In this document: positions 1-6,987 of the stretch, piece after piece
How positions within the stretch are numbered: the first letter of the stretch is position 1
Layout of the letters: every line of letters begins with the position of its first letter
Source of the DNA: an uncultured Clostridia bacterium
GTDB lineage: Bacteria > Bacillota > Clostridia > Oscillospirales > Oscillospiraceae
DNA: 64,000 nt
Assembly (NCBI GenBank): GCA_946186375.1
Contig: CAMHMZ010000002.1
Span: forward strand, 1-64,000
Direction: 5' to 3'
Notes under the pieces: generated by a model
What the model was told of the DNA's origin: nothing
The model's database searches: none
What the model saw: only the letters and a program-made list of their open reading frames with translations
Position numbers and translations under genes: made by a program

Positions 1-189
1 TTCCAGAACGAGCCCCAGCGCTGCAAGGCCTGCCGCGACGCTCGCAAGAACGCTGCCCGCGGTCCCCGTGAGTTCTTCACGGCTGTCTGCGCTGCCTGCG
101 GCGGCGAGGCGAAGGTTCCCTTTGAGCCCAAGTCCGATCGCCCTGTTTACTGCAGCGAGTGCTTTGCGAAGATGAGAGAGCAGGCCTGA
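1..189 (+). CDS. Zinc-ribbon domain protein (5' end missing)
   Basis: Only the last 62 codons lie in the window. The visible part has three Cys pairs (CKAC, CAAC, CSEC), typical of the small Clostridial zinc-ribbon proteins of the zf-trcl type, and ends in a stretch of basic and acidic residues. Such proteins probably bind Zn, but the family has no established function. The frame is open from base 1 and stops at TGA, followed closely by a strong terminator, so the gene ends its transcription unit. The start and N-terminus are outside the window. Confidence 0.75.
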   Translation, partial: FQNEPQRCKACRDARKNAARGPREFFTAVCAACGGEAKVPFEPKSDRPVYCSECFAKMREQA

Positions 190-204
190 GCCGCTCTTAA
201 AAGG

Positions 205-242
205 GAATGAGGCGCCGCGGCGCCTCATTCTTTTTCTTTTTT
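205..242 (+). terminator. Rho-independent terminator after the zinc-ribbon gene
   Basis: A perfect 26-bp palindrome (205-230, arms GAATGAGGCGCC) is followed by a T-rich run at 231-242. It ends the zinc-ribbon transcript. Because the T-run merges into the ribosome-binding site of the next gene, that gene is either read through or has a promoter I could not see. Confidence 0.85.
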
Positions 243-254
243 GGAGGTGAAAAC

Positions 255-455
255 ATGGAAATCACACGGGAAACCCTGATCTCTGAGATCGTCGAATCCT
301 GTCCCCAGGCCATGCCCGCCTTCCAGGCCATCGGCATGCATTGCATGGGCTGCGCCATGGCCAGCGGCGAGACGCTGGAGCAAGCCTGCGCCGCACACGG
401 TGTGGATCCGGACGAGTTTCTTGACGCCCTGAAGGAATACCTTCTCTCACTGTAA
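255..455 (+). CDS. DUF1858 domain small protein
   Basis: This 66-residue protein matches the DUF1858 pattern: ISEIVESCPQAMPAFQAIGM, then HCMGC with two Cys, then a short helix ending EFLDALKEYLLSL. DUF1858 proteins are often associated with hybrid-cluster or redox proteins, but a molecular role is not established. The start at 255 is chosen because GGAGGTGA lies just upstream (243-250); an earlier in-frame ATG at 207 falls inside the terminator and is rejected. A second DUF1858 protein occurs at 28467-28685. Confidence 0.8.
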   Translation: MEITRETLISEIVESCPQAMPAFQAIGMHCMGCAMASGETLEQACAAHGVDPDEFLDALKEYLLSL

Positions 456-466
456 AACAAAGGATC

Positions 467-500
467 AGCAAAAAGGTCGGAGTTCTCCGGCTTTTTTGCT
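467..500 (+). terminator. Probable terminator between the DUF1858 gene and trmK
   Basis: A hairpin with arms around GGTCGGAG and CTCCGGC is flanked by an A-run and followed by CTTTTTTGC. The stem has a mismatch. It lies between the stop at 455 and the trmK start at 513, so it may attenuate rather than fully stop transcription. Confidence 0.55.
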
Positions 501-512
501 TTGGAGACTCTT

Positions 513-1196
513 ATGAACCTTAGACTTGCCGCTATTCGCGCGATGATCCCGGACGGCCGCGGTGTGGTCGACGTCGGCACAGATCACGGCTATCTTCCCG
601 TCATGCTCCGGAAGGATGGCTATTCGGGGAAGCTTTACGCCTCGGACATCCGACCGGGGCCGCTTTCCGCTGCCAGAAGGCACGCGGCCAGAGAAGAGGC
701 CGACGGGATCGAGTTTCTTCTGTGCGATGGGCTGGAAGCCTGTCCGCCGGAGGAGGTCGATGTAATCGTCGTCGCCGGGATGGGCGGAGATACGATCTGT
801 GGCATCCTGGATCGGGCCGAGTGGTGCCTGTCGCCGAATTACCTCCTGCTGCTGCAGCCCATGACGAAGGCAGAGATTCTGCGCTACTGGCTTTTGAATA
901 ACGGCTTTGCTATTGAGGAGGAACGCCTGGTTTGTGAGGGCAGGACGCTCTATCAGATCATCCAGGCACGCTTTTGCGGAGTAAACCGGGTCGTGCCGGA
1001 CGCCTGGCTATATACGGGACTTCCGGACAGGGCAGGGGACAGGGAGCTCTTTCGCCGGCACATGTTGGAGCAGCGAAACCGACTCGGCCGCGTCGCGGAG
1101 GGCATGCAGAGTACCGCCCGGCAGGAAAATGACCGCCTGCCTTATATCCGTGCGCTTTGCGCGGAGATGGACGAGATGATGGGGGAGAATACATGA
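513..1196 (+). CDS. trmK: tRNA (adenine22-N1)-methyltransferase
   Basis: TrmK methylates N1 of A22 in some bacterial tRNAs using S-adenosylmethionine. The 227-residue protein has the SAM-binding loop VVDVGTDHGYLPV near residue 20 and the family hallmark VAGMGGDTI, followed by LQPM, as in B. subtilis TrmK (YqfN). Start: ATG 513 follows GGAG at 503-506; an upstream TTG at 501 is possible but overlaps that site. The stop overlaps the start of the Nif3-family gene by four bases (ATGA), the usual trmK-nif3 pairing in Firmicutes. Confidence 0.9.
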   Translation: MNLRLAAIRAMIPDGRGVVDVGTDHGYLPVMLRKDGYSGKLYASDIRPGPLSAARRHAAREEADGIEFLLCDGLEACPPEEVDVIVVAGMGGDTICGILDRAEWCLSPNYLLLLQPMTKAEILRYWLLNNGFAIEEERLVCEGRTLYQIIQARFCGVNRVVPDAWLYTGLPDRAGDRELFRRHMLEQRNRLGRVAEGMQSTARQENDRLPYIRALCAEMDEMMGENT

Positions 1197-1957
1197 CGAC
1201 TGTTCTGGAACTCTTTGAGGATCTGTGCGCTTTGGCGCCGCTCGAGCTGCAGGAGGACTTTGACAACGCCGGTTTTCTGCTCGGCCGCGGCGGCACGGAG
1301 GTCAAGAAGGCGCTGCTGTCGCTTGACGTCACGGGCGACGTGATCGACGAGGCCGCCACGCTCGGCGCGCAGCTCATCATCTCGCACCATCCGGTGATCT
1401 TTCACCCGCTCAAAGCGCTGACCGACGCCGAACCGGAGAGCGAGCTGCTGCTCCGGCTCGCGGAAAGGCACATCGCAGTCATCTCCATGCACACCAATCT
1501 GGACATCGCCGAGGGCGGCGTGAACGACGTGCTGCTGAAGCTGCTGGGGGCCCAAAAAGAAGGCTGTCTGGACAGCTCCGGCTGCGGCCGCACGGGCTTT
1601 GTGCCGGAGTGCGGTATGCAGGACTTCCTGTCTCTCTGCAAAACGAAGCTGCAGACCGCAGGGCTCCGCTTTTACGACGCCGGACGCCCGGTGCGGCATA
1701 TCGCCGTGATGGGCGGTGCCGGCGGCGACAGCATCAAGGCGGCTCATGCACTGGGCTGTGACACCTATCTCACTTCCGATATCAAATATCACCAGTTCCT
1801 TCTCGCCAAAGAGCTGGGCATCAATCTTATCGACGGAGACCACTATTCTACAGAGGCTCCCGTCATGTCTGAGCTGCTCGACAGGCTTTCCAAAGCCTTT
1901 CCCACTGTAAGCTTCCGGATCTCCGAAGTACACAGACAGGTCATTCGTTTTGCCTGA
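1193..1957 (+). CDS. Nif3-like dinuclear metal center hexameric protein
   Basis: The 254-residue protein carries the Nif3/YqfO metal ligands: ISHHPVIFH, SMHTNLD and, near the C-terminus, DGDHYSTE. Family members form hexameric toroids with a two-metal centre; some are annotated GTP cyclohydrolase I type 2, but the physiological reaction is unsettled. It is translationally coupled to trmK through a 4-bp overlap. B. subtilis YqfO carries an extra CutA-like insert (about 370 residues in total); this copy is the short form without the insert. Confidence 0.88.
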   Translation: MTTVLELFEDLCALAPLELQEDFDNAGFLLGRGGTEVKKALLSLDVTGDVIDEAATLGAQLIISHHPVIFHPLKALTDAEPESELLLRLAERHIAVISMHTNLDIAEGGVNDVLLKLLGAQKEGCLDSSGCGRTGFVPECGMQDFLSLCKTKLQTAGLRFYDAGRPVRHIAVMGGAGGDSIKAAHALGCDTYLTSDIKYHQFLLAKELGINLIDGDHYSTEAPVMSELLDRLSKAFPTVSFRISEVHRQVIRFA

Positions 1958-1967
1958 GCCGGGCCTG

Positions 1968-1996
1968 TCATATCACGCCTGCGCTTCTCATAAACT
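1968..1996 (+). promoter_or_regulatory. Candidate sigma-E promoter of spoIVA
   Basis: TCATATC (1968-1974), a 14-nt spacer and CATAAACT (1989-1996) match the mother-cell sigma-E pattern (ATA-containing -35 and CATACAnT-like -10 at 13-15 nt spacing). It ends 36 nt before the spoIVA start, which is the right distance. spoIVA is a sigma-E gene in B. subtilis, so the fit is expected. Confidence 0.75.
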
Positions 1997-2032
1997 CGTA
2001 ACACCGAGAACATGAGAGCGGAGGCGTTTTTT

Positions 2033-3511
2033 ATGATCGAAAGCAGCATTTACAGGGATCTGGGTCAGCAGACAAAAGGGGCCTTCATGCTCGGCGTCCT
2101 GGGGCCCGTCAGGACGGGGAAATCCAGCTTTATCAAAAGATTTATGGAAGCGCTCGTCATCCCGCACATTGATAATGCTTATACGAGAGAGCGCACGATC
2201 GACGAGCTGCCGCAGAGCGGCTCCGGGAAGACGATCATGACGGCAGAGCCGAAATTCGTCCCGGAGGAGCCTGTGTCGATCCATCTGGAAGGGGACACGG
2301 AGGTCTCCGTGCGTCTGATCGACAGCGTCGGCTACATGGTAGAAGGTGCGGCCGGGCAGTTTGAAGACGGAAAAGAGCGCCTTGTGACAACGCCATGGTT
2401 CGATCACGAGGTCACCATGACCGAGGCCGCCGAAGCCGGGACCCGCAAGGTCATGACGGAGCATGCGACCCTGGGCATCGTAGTCACGACTGACGGTACA
2501 TTCGGCGAGATCCCGCGCGAGAAATTTTGCGAGGCCGAGGCAAGGGTCATCCGTGAGCTCAAGGAGCTCGGCAAGCCCTTTATCGTGCTCCTTAACAGCG
2601 CTCAGCCGGAGCAGGAAAGCGCCCGCCTTCTTGCTGACGAAATTGCGGAAAAGCATGGCGTCAGAGTGCTCTGCGTGAACTGCCTGACGCTGAGCGAGGA
2701 GGATGTAGCACAGATCCTGCGCTCTATATTGGAGGAATTCCCTCTCAAATCCGTCGGCTTCTTCCTGCCTGAATGGGTGGAGGCGCTGCCGGAAGGGAAC
2801 GCCCTGCGCGCAGAGCTCATGAACGGGATCCGTGAGGCCTGCGCAGACTGCCGAAAGATCGGCGATCAAAAGGAGCTGCTCGATCGAATGAAGAGGCTGG
2901 AGCTTGTCAGCGAGGCTGAGGCCGGAACGGGGGATCTCGGGCAGGGCGCGATATGCATATCGCTGCAATTGCCGAGAGAGCTCTATTACCGCACGATCAG
3001 TGAGGAAACAGGGATCGAAGTTCATAATGACGGGGATCTGATCGAGACGCTTTCCGAAATGAGCGTGATCAAGCTCGATTATGACCGTCTGCGTGCGGCG
3101 CTGGAGGCCGTCAGAGAAAACGGCTATGGGGTCGTTGTGCCGGACGCCTCGCAGATGCAGCTTGAAGAGCCGCAGATCATCCGGAAAAACGGGAAATACA
3201 GTGTACGCCTCAAAGCAAGCGCGCCGGCGATCCATATGATGATGACAAAGGTGGAAACGGAGGTCACCCCCGCGATCGGCGGTGAGACAGCCTCCGAGGA
3301 TATCATCAATTTCCTCCTGCAGGGCTTTGACGGCGACGTCAACCGGATCTGGGAGTCCAACATCTTTGGCAAATCCCTCAATGATATCGCGGAGGAGGGT
3401 CTCAACGCCAAGCTGGAGGCCCTGCCCGAGAGTGCGAAGCGGAAGCTGCGCTCGACGCTGCAGCGGATCATCAACGAAGGCAGCAGCGGGCTCATTTGCA
3501 TTTTACTCTAA
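2033..3511 (+). CDS. spoIVA: Stage IV sporulation protein A (coat-base ATPase)
   Basis: SpoIVA polymerises, driven by ATP hydrolysis, on the outer forespore membrane and forms the basement layer of the spore coat. The 492-residue protein equals the B. subtilis length and has the Walker A motif GPVRTGKS at residues 24-31 inside the conserved opening IYRDLGQQTKGAFMLGV. It also has the conserved HIDNAYTRERTIDELPQSG segment and RLIDSVGYMV as the B-like motif. Start 2033 is preferred over ATG 2012 because GGAGG sits 8-9 nt upstream. A sigma-E-like promoter lies before it and a terminator after it, so it is monocistronic. Confidence 0.96.
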   Translation: MIESSIYRDLGQQTKGAFMLGVLGPVRTGKSSFIKRFMEALVIPHIDNAYTRERTIDELPQSGSGKTIMTAEPKFVPEEPVSIHLEGDTEVSVRLIDSVGYMVEGAAGQFEDGKERLVTTPWFDHEVTMTEAAEAGTRKVMTEHATLGIVVTTDGTFGEIPREKFCEAEARVIRELKELGKPFIVLLNSAQPEQESARLLADEIAEKHGVRVLCVNCLTLSEEDVAQILRSILEEFPLKSVGFFLPEWVEALPEGNALRAELMNGIREACADCRKIGDQKELLDRMKRLELVSEAEAGTGDLGQGAICISLQLPRELYYRTISEETGIEVHNDGDLIETLSEMSVIKLDYDRLRAALEAVRENGYGVVVPDASQMQLEEPQIIRKNGKYSVRLKASAPAIHMMMTKVETEVTPAIGGETASEDIINFLLQGFDGDVNRIWESNIFGKSLNDIAEEGLNAKLEALPESAKRKLRSTLQRIINEGSSGLICILL

Positions 3512-3533
3512 CAGACTTGTATCCGCTTATAAT

Positions 3534-3562
3534 TTGACTTCAAGAGGCCGAGAGGATATAAT
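3534..3562 (+). promoter_or_regulatory. Sigma-A promoter for cwlD-radA inside the spoIVA terminator
   Basis: TTGACT (3534-3539), a 17-nt spacer and TATAAT (3557-3562) form a near-consensus sigma-A promoter. The -10 box sits in the loop of the hairpin that terminates spoIVA. A transcript starting near 3569 would contain only the 3' arm and could not form the terminator. Confidence 0.75.
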
Positions 3563-3580
3563 GATCCCGGCCTCTTTTTT
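3542..3580 (+). terminator. Terminator of spoIVA
   Basis: Arms AAGAGGCCG (3542-3550) and CGGCCTCTT (3568-3576), with an inner GGAT/ATCC pairing, are followed by a T-run to 3580. The hairpin lies 30 nt past the spoIVA stop. Its loop contains the -10 box of the next promoter. Confidence 0.85.
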
Positions 3581-3593
3581 CAGGAGGCTTCTT

Positions 3594-4301
3594 GTGAAAG
3601 CTCTTGCATCCCGCTGGGCTGTTCCGGCATTATGCGCTCTTCTCGTGAGTGCGCTTCTGTTGGTGCTGTACATCAGTCTCAAGGCAAAAATAGTTGACAG
3701 CCATGCCTATTTGCAGACACCTGTGCTTGTTCTCGATCCCGGGCACGGCGGCTTCGACGGCGGCGCTGTATCTGACGACGGAACAAAGGAAAGCGATCTC
3801 AATCTTGCCATTGCCTGCCGCTGCCGACTGATTGCGGAGCTTTTTGGTCAGAAGACCTTGATGACACGTGATACCGATGATGCACGCACGGATTTTTCCC
3901 ACTACAGTGAGCACGAGGATCTTGTACACCGTGCAGAGATGGTAAACGCTGTTCCGGGCGCGATCCTCATCAGCATCCACCAGAACGATTTTCCGACCGG
4001 GCAGCCGAGCGGCGCGCAGGTCCTCTACGCCTCATACGCCGACAGCGACCGCCTCGGTACGCTCACACACAACAATCTCATTCGGCTGCTGGATCCGGAA
4101 AACAGGCGTGTCGCGGAGCCCGCACCGAAAAAGCTCTATCTCACCTCTCACGTGCAATGCCCTGCGATCCTCGTGGAATGCGGCTTTATGTCCAACAACT
4201 TTGAGGTGCAGAAGCTTGGCGACGCGGCTTATCAGACTTCGATTTCCCTCGTTCTGGTCGGTTCGCTGCTGCAGTTTCTGCAGGACTCGGAAATACGATA
4301 G
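3594..4301 (+). CDS. cwlD: N-acetylmuramoyl-L-alanine amidase, CwlD type
   Basis: This amidase family 3 enzyme removes the peptide side chain from muramic acid; CwlD acts with PdaA to make muramic-delta-lactam in spore cortex. The 235-residue product has an N-terminal membrane anchor (roughly residues 8-27) and then the zinc amidase motifs VLDPGHGGFDGG (His, then Glu of KESDLNLAIA), ISIHQND and VECGFMSN. GTG 3594 is chosen because AGGAGG precedes it; an in-frame ATG at 3561 lies upstream of any possible ribosome-binding site on the cwlD transcript. Size, anchor and the spoIVA neighbour favour CwlD over a vegetative amidase. radA follows after 15 nt. Confidence 0.8.
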   Translation: MKALASRWAVPALCALLVSALLLVLYISLKAKIVDSHAYLQTPVLVLDPGHGGFDGGAVSDDGTKESDLNLAIACRCRLIAELFGQKTLMTRDTDDARTDFSHYSEHEDLVHRAEMVNAVPGAILISIHQNDFPTGQPSGAQVLYASYADSDRLGTLTHNNLIRLLDPENRRVAEPAPKKLYLTSHVQCPAILVECGFMSNNFEVQKLGDAAYQTSISLVLVGSLLQFLQDSEIR

Positions 4302-4316
4302 AACGGAGTACATCCT

Positions 4317-5678
4317 ATGGCGGCAAAGCAAAAGACGATCTACTGCTGCACGGAGTGCGGCAACGAAACCTCGAACTGGGCCGGAAAATGCCCCGCCTGC
4401 GGCGCGTGGAACACGCTGCAGGAAGTCAAGCCGGGCGTGCTGCCCGGGCGCGAGGCATCCCACCGCGCAAAGCGCGCGAAAGCGAGGCTTCTCACAGAGC
4501 TCGACGCCGGGGCTGAGATCCGCTTCTCAACCGGGATCTCGGAGCTGGACAGAGTTCTGGGCGGCGGCGCTGTGGTTGGTTCTCTTGTCCTCGTAGGAGG
4601 CGCGCCGGGGATCGGCAAATCCACGCTGCTGCTGCAGATGTGCGGAGAGCTCGACGATGAAAGCAAGATCCTCTATGTCACCGGCGAAGAGAGCGAGCGG
4701 CAGCTCAAGCTGCGCGCACAGCGTCTCGGCATTGCCAAACCGCTCGTCTACGTGCTGGCGGAGACAGATCTTGCCGCTGTGATCGCTGCCGCGGAAGAGC
4801 TCGAGCCCTCGGTTTTGATCATCGACTCCATTCAGACAATGTCTGATGTGGACGTGAGCTCTGCTCCGGGCAGCATCAGCCAGGTGCGCGAATGCACGAT
4901 GAAGCTGATGCGCCTGACCAAAGAGCGCGGTATCACCGCCTTCGTGATCGGGCATATCAACAAGGAAGGCAGCATCGCGGGGCCCAAGGTGCTCGAGCAT
5001 ATGGTCGACTGCGTCTTGTACTTTGAGGGCGAGCGCAGCACCAGCTTTCGGATCCTGCGCGCGGCCAAAAACCGTTTCGGCTCCACCAATGAGATCGGCG
5101 TCTTTGAGATGGCTGAGAAGGGCCTTGTCTGCGTCGATAATCCCTCAGAGCTCCTGCTCTCGGGACGTCCGGAAAACGCGCCCGGGACCTGTGTAGCCTG
5201 CGTGATCGAGGGCAGCCGCCCCATTTTAGCGGAGATCCAGGCCCTGGTCAGCGCCACGAATTATAATGCCGCCCGCCGCAGCAACGGTATCGACTATAAC
5301 CGAGCCGCCATGCTGCTGGCGGTCCTGGAAAAAAGGGGAGGGCTCGCCGTATCCGGCTGCGACGCCTATATCAACGTCATCGGCGGATTAATGCTGGACG
5401 AGCCTGCCGCCGATCTGGCGACGGTCCTGGCTATCGCCTCCAGCTTCCTTGACCGACCTCTCGGCCTCGACCTGGCCGCGATAGGGGAGGTAGGTCTCTC
5501 CGGCGAGATCCGCAGCGTGAGCATGCTCAACCAGCGCCTGGCTGAGATCGCGCGTCTGGGCTTCCGGCGCTGCGTGATCCCGTTCCACGTACGGGACGAG
5601 CTGCGTGTGCCGCAGGGTCTCGAGATGATCCCGGTCAAGAACGTCGGTGAAGCGGTCGCCGCTGTGTTGCATCGCTGA
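4317..5678 (+). CDS. radA: DNA repair protein RadA (Sms)
   Basis: RadA is a RecA-like ATPase that drives branch migration and processing of recombination intermediates. The 453-residue protein shows the N-terminal C4 zinc finger (CTECGNETSNWAGKCPACG), Walker A GGAPGIGKST near residue 95, the RadA-specific KNRFGSTNEIG motif and a C-terminal Lon-protease-like domain (from about residue 290). Length and domain order are normal. It follows cwlD closely and probably shares its sigma-A promoter. It ends facing the Xer recombinase gene. Confidence 0.96.
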   Translation: MAAKQKTIYCCTECGNETSNWAGKCPACGAWNTLQEVKPGVLPGREASHRAKRAKARLLTELDAGAEIRFSTGISELDRVLGGGAVVGSLVLVGGAPGIGKSTLLLQMCGELDDESKILYVTGEESERQLKLRAQRLGIAKPLVYVLAETDLAAVIAAAEELEPSVLIIDSIQTMSDVDVSSAPGSISQVRECTMKLMRLTKERGITAFVIGHINKEGSIAGPKVLEHMVDCVLYFEGERSTSFRILRAAKNRFGSTNEIGVFEMAEKGLVCVDNPSELLLSGRPENAPGTCVACVIEGSRPILAEIQALVSATNYNAARRSNGIDYNRAAMLLAVLEKRGGLAVSGCDAYINVIGGLMLDEPAADLATVLAIASSFLDRPLGLDLAAIGEVGLSGEIRSVSMLNQRLAEIARLGFRRCVIPFHVRDELRVPQGLEMIPVKNVGEAVAAVLHR

Positions 5679-5718
5679 ATTTGGGATAAGTTAATTATTT
5701 AACATATAAACATTGTTC

Positions 5719-5746
5719 ATTCCATCGTTCATATATTATGTAAACC
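5719..5746 (+). other. Candidate dif-like Xer recombination site
   Basis: Bases 5731-5745 (ATATATTATGTAAAC) are identical to the central region plus XerD-binding arm of B. subtilis dif as I recall it. In an 11-6-11 layout the right arm TTATGTAAACC differs from that arm at only one position. The left (XerC) arm ATTCCATCGTT matches poorly. The site lies about 100 bp from the 3' end of a Xer-type recombinase gene and exactly where gene orientation flips. Functional assignment is an inference. Confidence 0.45.
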
Positions 5747-5758
5747 ATATATGGGAAA

Positions 5759-5796
5759 ACACAGGAGCCGCTCAAAGGGAAGAGCGGCTCCTGTGT
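5759..5796. terminator. Hairpin between convergent radA and xer genes
   Basis: A perfect 15-bp stem (ACACAGGAGCCGCTC and its complement, loop of 8) lies between the two convergent genes. On the minus strand it is followed by GTTTTCCC, giving a usable T-run for the recombinase transcript. On the plus strand the following bases are A-rich, so termination of radA is less certain. Confidence 0.7.
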
Positions 5797-5847
5797 AACA
5801 AAAAAGCTGATTAACTGAGCAAACTGTAGGGTTTTCTCAGTTTTTTG

Positions 5848-6849
5848 TTATTCTTTCTCGATATCGGACCGGTGCTTTTTGCCGATAGGATTGGCCATGG
5901 CCGCCTCATGAAGGGCCGCGTTATCCAGATGCGTATAGATCTGCGTCGTATTCAGATTGCTGTGCCCGAGCACCTCCTGCAGGGCACGCGTATCCACGCC
6001 GTTTTTCAGCATGAGCGTCGCCGCGGTATGGCGCAATTTGTGCGGAGAGTATCTTGTAGCGTCCAATCCGGCCATTTTCAGCTTCTTTTCGACCATTTTC
6101 TGTACGCCTCGAACACTGATCCGCCGTTGATCCCGGCTGATAAAGAGGGCATTTTTGTCTTCCGGCACGATCTTTTCCTCGTCCCGCACCATCAGATAGT
6201 CGTCGATCGCTTCGCGGCAGCCATCGCCGAAGTATACCACGCGCTCTTTGTTGCCTTTACCGAGCACGCGCAGATGATCCTCATAGATGTCCGTTGTATT
6301 CAAGGATACAAGCTCAGAAACGCGCAGCCCGCAGGACATGAACAGCATCAGCATGCAGTAGTCCCGCAGCGCATAGGGACCCTCGCAGGCATTGAGCAGA
6401 CGCTCGCATTCGGTTTCTTCCAGATATTTGGGAAGCGACGCCTGTCGCTTGGGCATGTCAAGTTCCTGGCAAATATTGTGCTCAAGTAAATGACGTTTTA
6501 CTGTGAGGTAATTGAAAAAGGATTTTACCGAGGACGTTCGGCGGCAGCGGCTGGCAGCGGACAGGGCCTGGCTGGAATTCTGCATTTCCGGTGAGAAAGA
6601 CTGATAGCGATAGAGTTCTTCAATTCTCGTCGCTTTGATGAAGTCCAGGTCGACATCCGTGATGTCTATTTCATTGAAAGGCGTTTTCGGATCGACCAGA
6701 TGACGCCGACGTTTCAAATAACGAAACAGGATCTTTAAATCCAAATAATACGCAGCGACGGTACGGTCGGAATGTCCGCGCACCGTGGAATGATATTCGA
6801 GAAACTCCATCAGAATGTCGGGAATATCGTTGATCTGGTCTAAATTCAT
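5848..6849 (-). CDS. Tyrosine recombinase, XerC/XerD type
   Basis: Xer recombinases resolve chromosome dimers by cutting and rejoining at dif. The 333-residue protein has an N-terminal SAM-like core-binding domain (about 1-140) and the catalytic domain with Arg in CGLRVSEL, HKLRHTAAT (His-x-x-Arg) and HSNLNTTQIYTH with the nucleophilic Tyr. It is about 30 residues longer than typical XerC or XerD at the N-terminus. The ATG is preceded by AAGGAG. No integrase-linked cargo or attachment repeats are visible, so a housekeeping Xer is more likely than a mobile-element integrase. Whether it is XerC or XerD cannot be told by eye. Confidence 0.85.
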   Translation of the reverse strand: MNLDQINDIPDILMEFLEYHSTVRGHSDRTVAAYYLDLKILFRYLKRRRHLVDPKTPFNEIDITDVDLDFIKATRIEELYRYQSFSPEMQNSSQALSAASRCRRTSSVKSFFNYLTVKRHLLEHNICQELDMPKRQASLPKYLEETECERLLNACEGPYALRDYCMLMLFMSCGLRVSELVSLNTTDIYEDHLRVLGKGNKERVVYFGDGCREAIDDYLMVRDEEKIVPEDKNALFISRDQRRISVRGVQKMVEKKLKMAGLDATRYSPHKLRHTAATLMLKNGVDTRALQEVLGHSNLNTTQIYTHLDNAALHEAAMANPIGKKHRSDIEKE

Positions 6850-6885
6850 GCTTGGGCTCCTTCCTGTGGAAATACGTGGTTCTAA

Positions 6886-6911
6886 GTTCGCTAAATTGAT
6901 ATTATGCGAAC
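6886..6911. repeat. Short inverted repeat upstream of the xer gene
   Basis: GTTCGC (6886-6891) and GCGAAC (6906-6911) are perfect complements separated by 14 AT-rich bases, about 40 nt upstream of the recombinase start. It could be a regulator site. The arms face the wrong way for a standard Gram-positive LexA box. Confidence 0.3.
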
Positions 6912-6927
6912 CAAACTGCTTTTAAGG

Positions 6928-6956
6928 CACCGGGGGCTTGGTTTCATCCCCCGGTG
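6928..6956 (-). terminator. Terminator after the pseudo-P1B-ATPase gene
   Basis: Arms CACCGGGGG and CCCCCGGTG (9 bp, loop 11) lie about 30 nt past the ATPase stop on the minus strand. The T-run on that strand is short (CCTTAAAAG), whereas the plus-strand side reads GTTTTGATT, so termination strength is uncertain. Confidence 0.6.
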
Positions 6957-6987
6957 TTTTGATTATAAACGGATGGCGCTTTCTTTG

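Noticed and set aside
5848-6849. Xer-type recombinase as the integrase of a mobile element
   Set aside because: No direct repeats, tRNA gene, phage or conjugation genes are near, and the neighbours are core genes; a housekeeping Xer is simpler.
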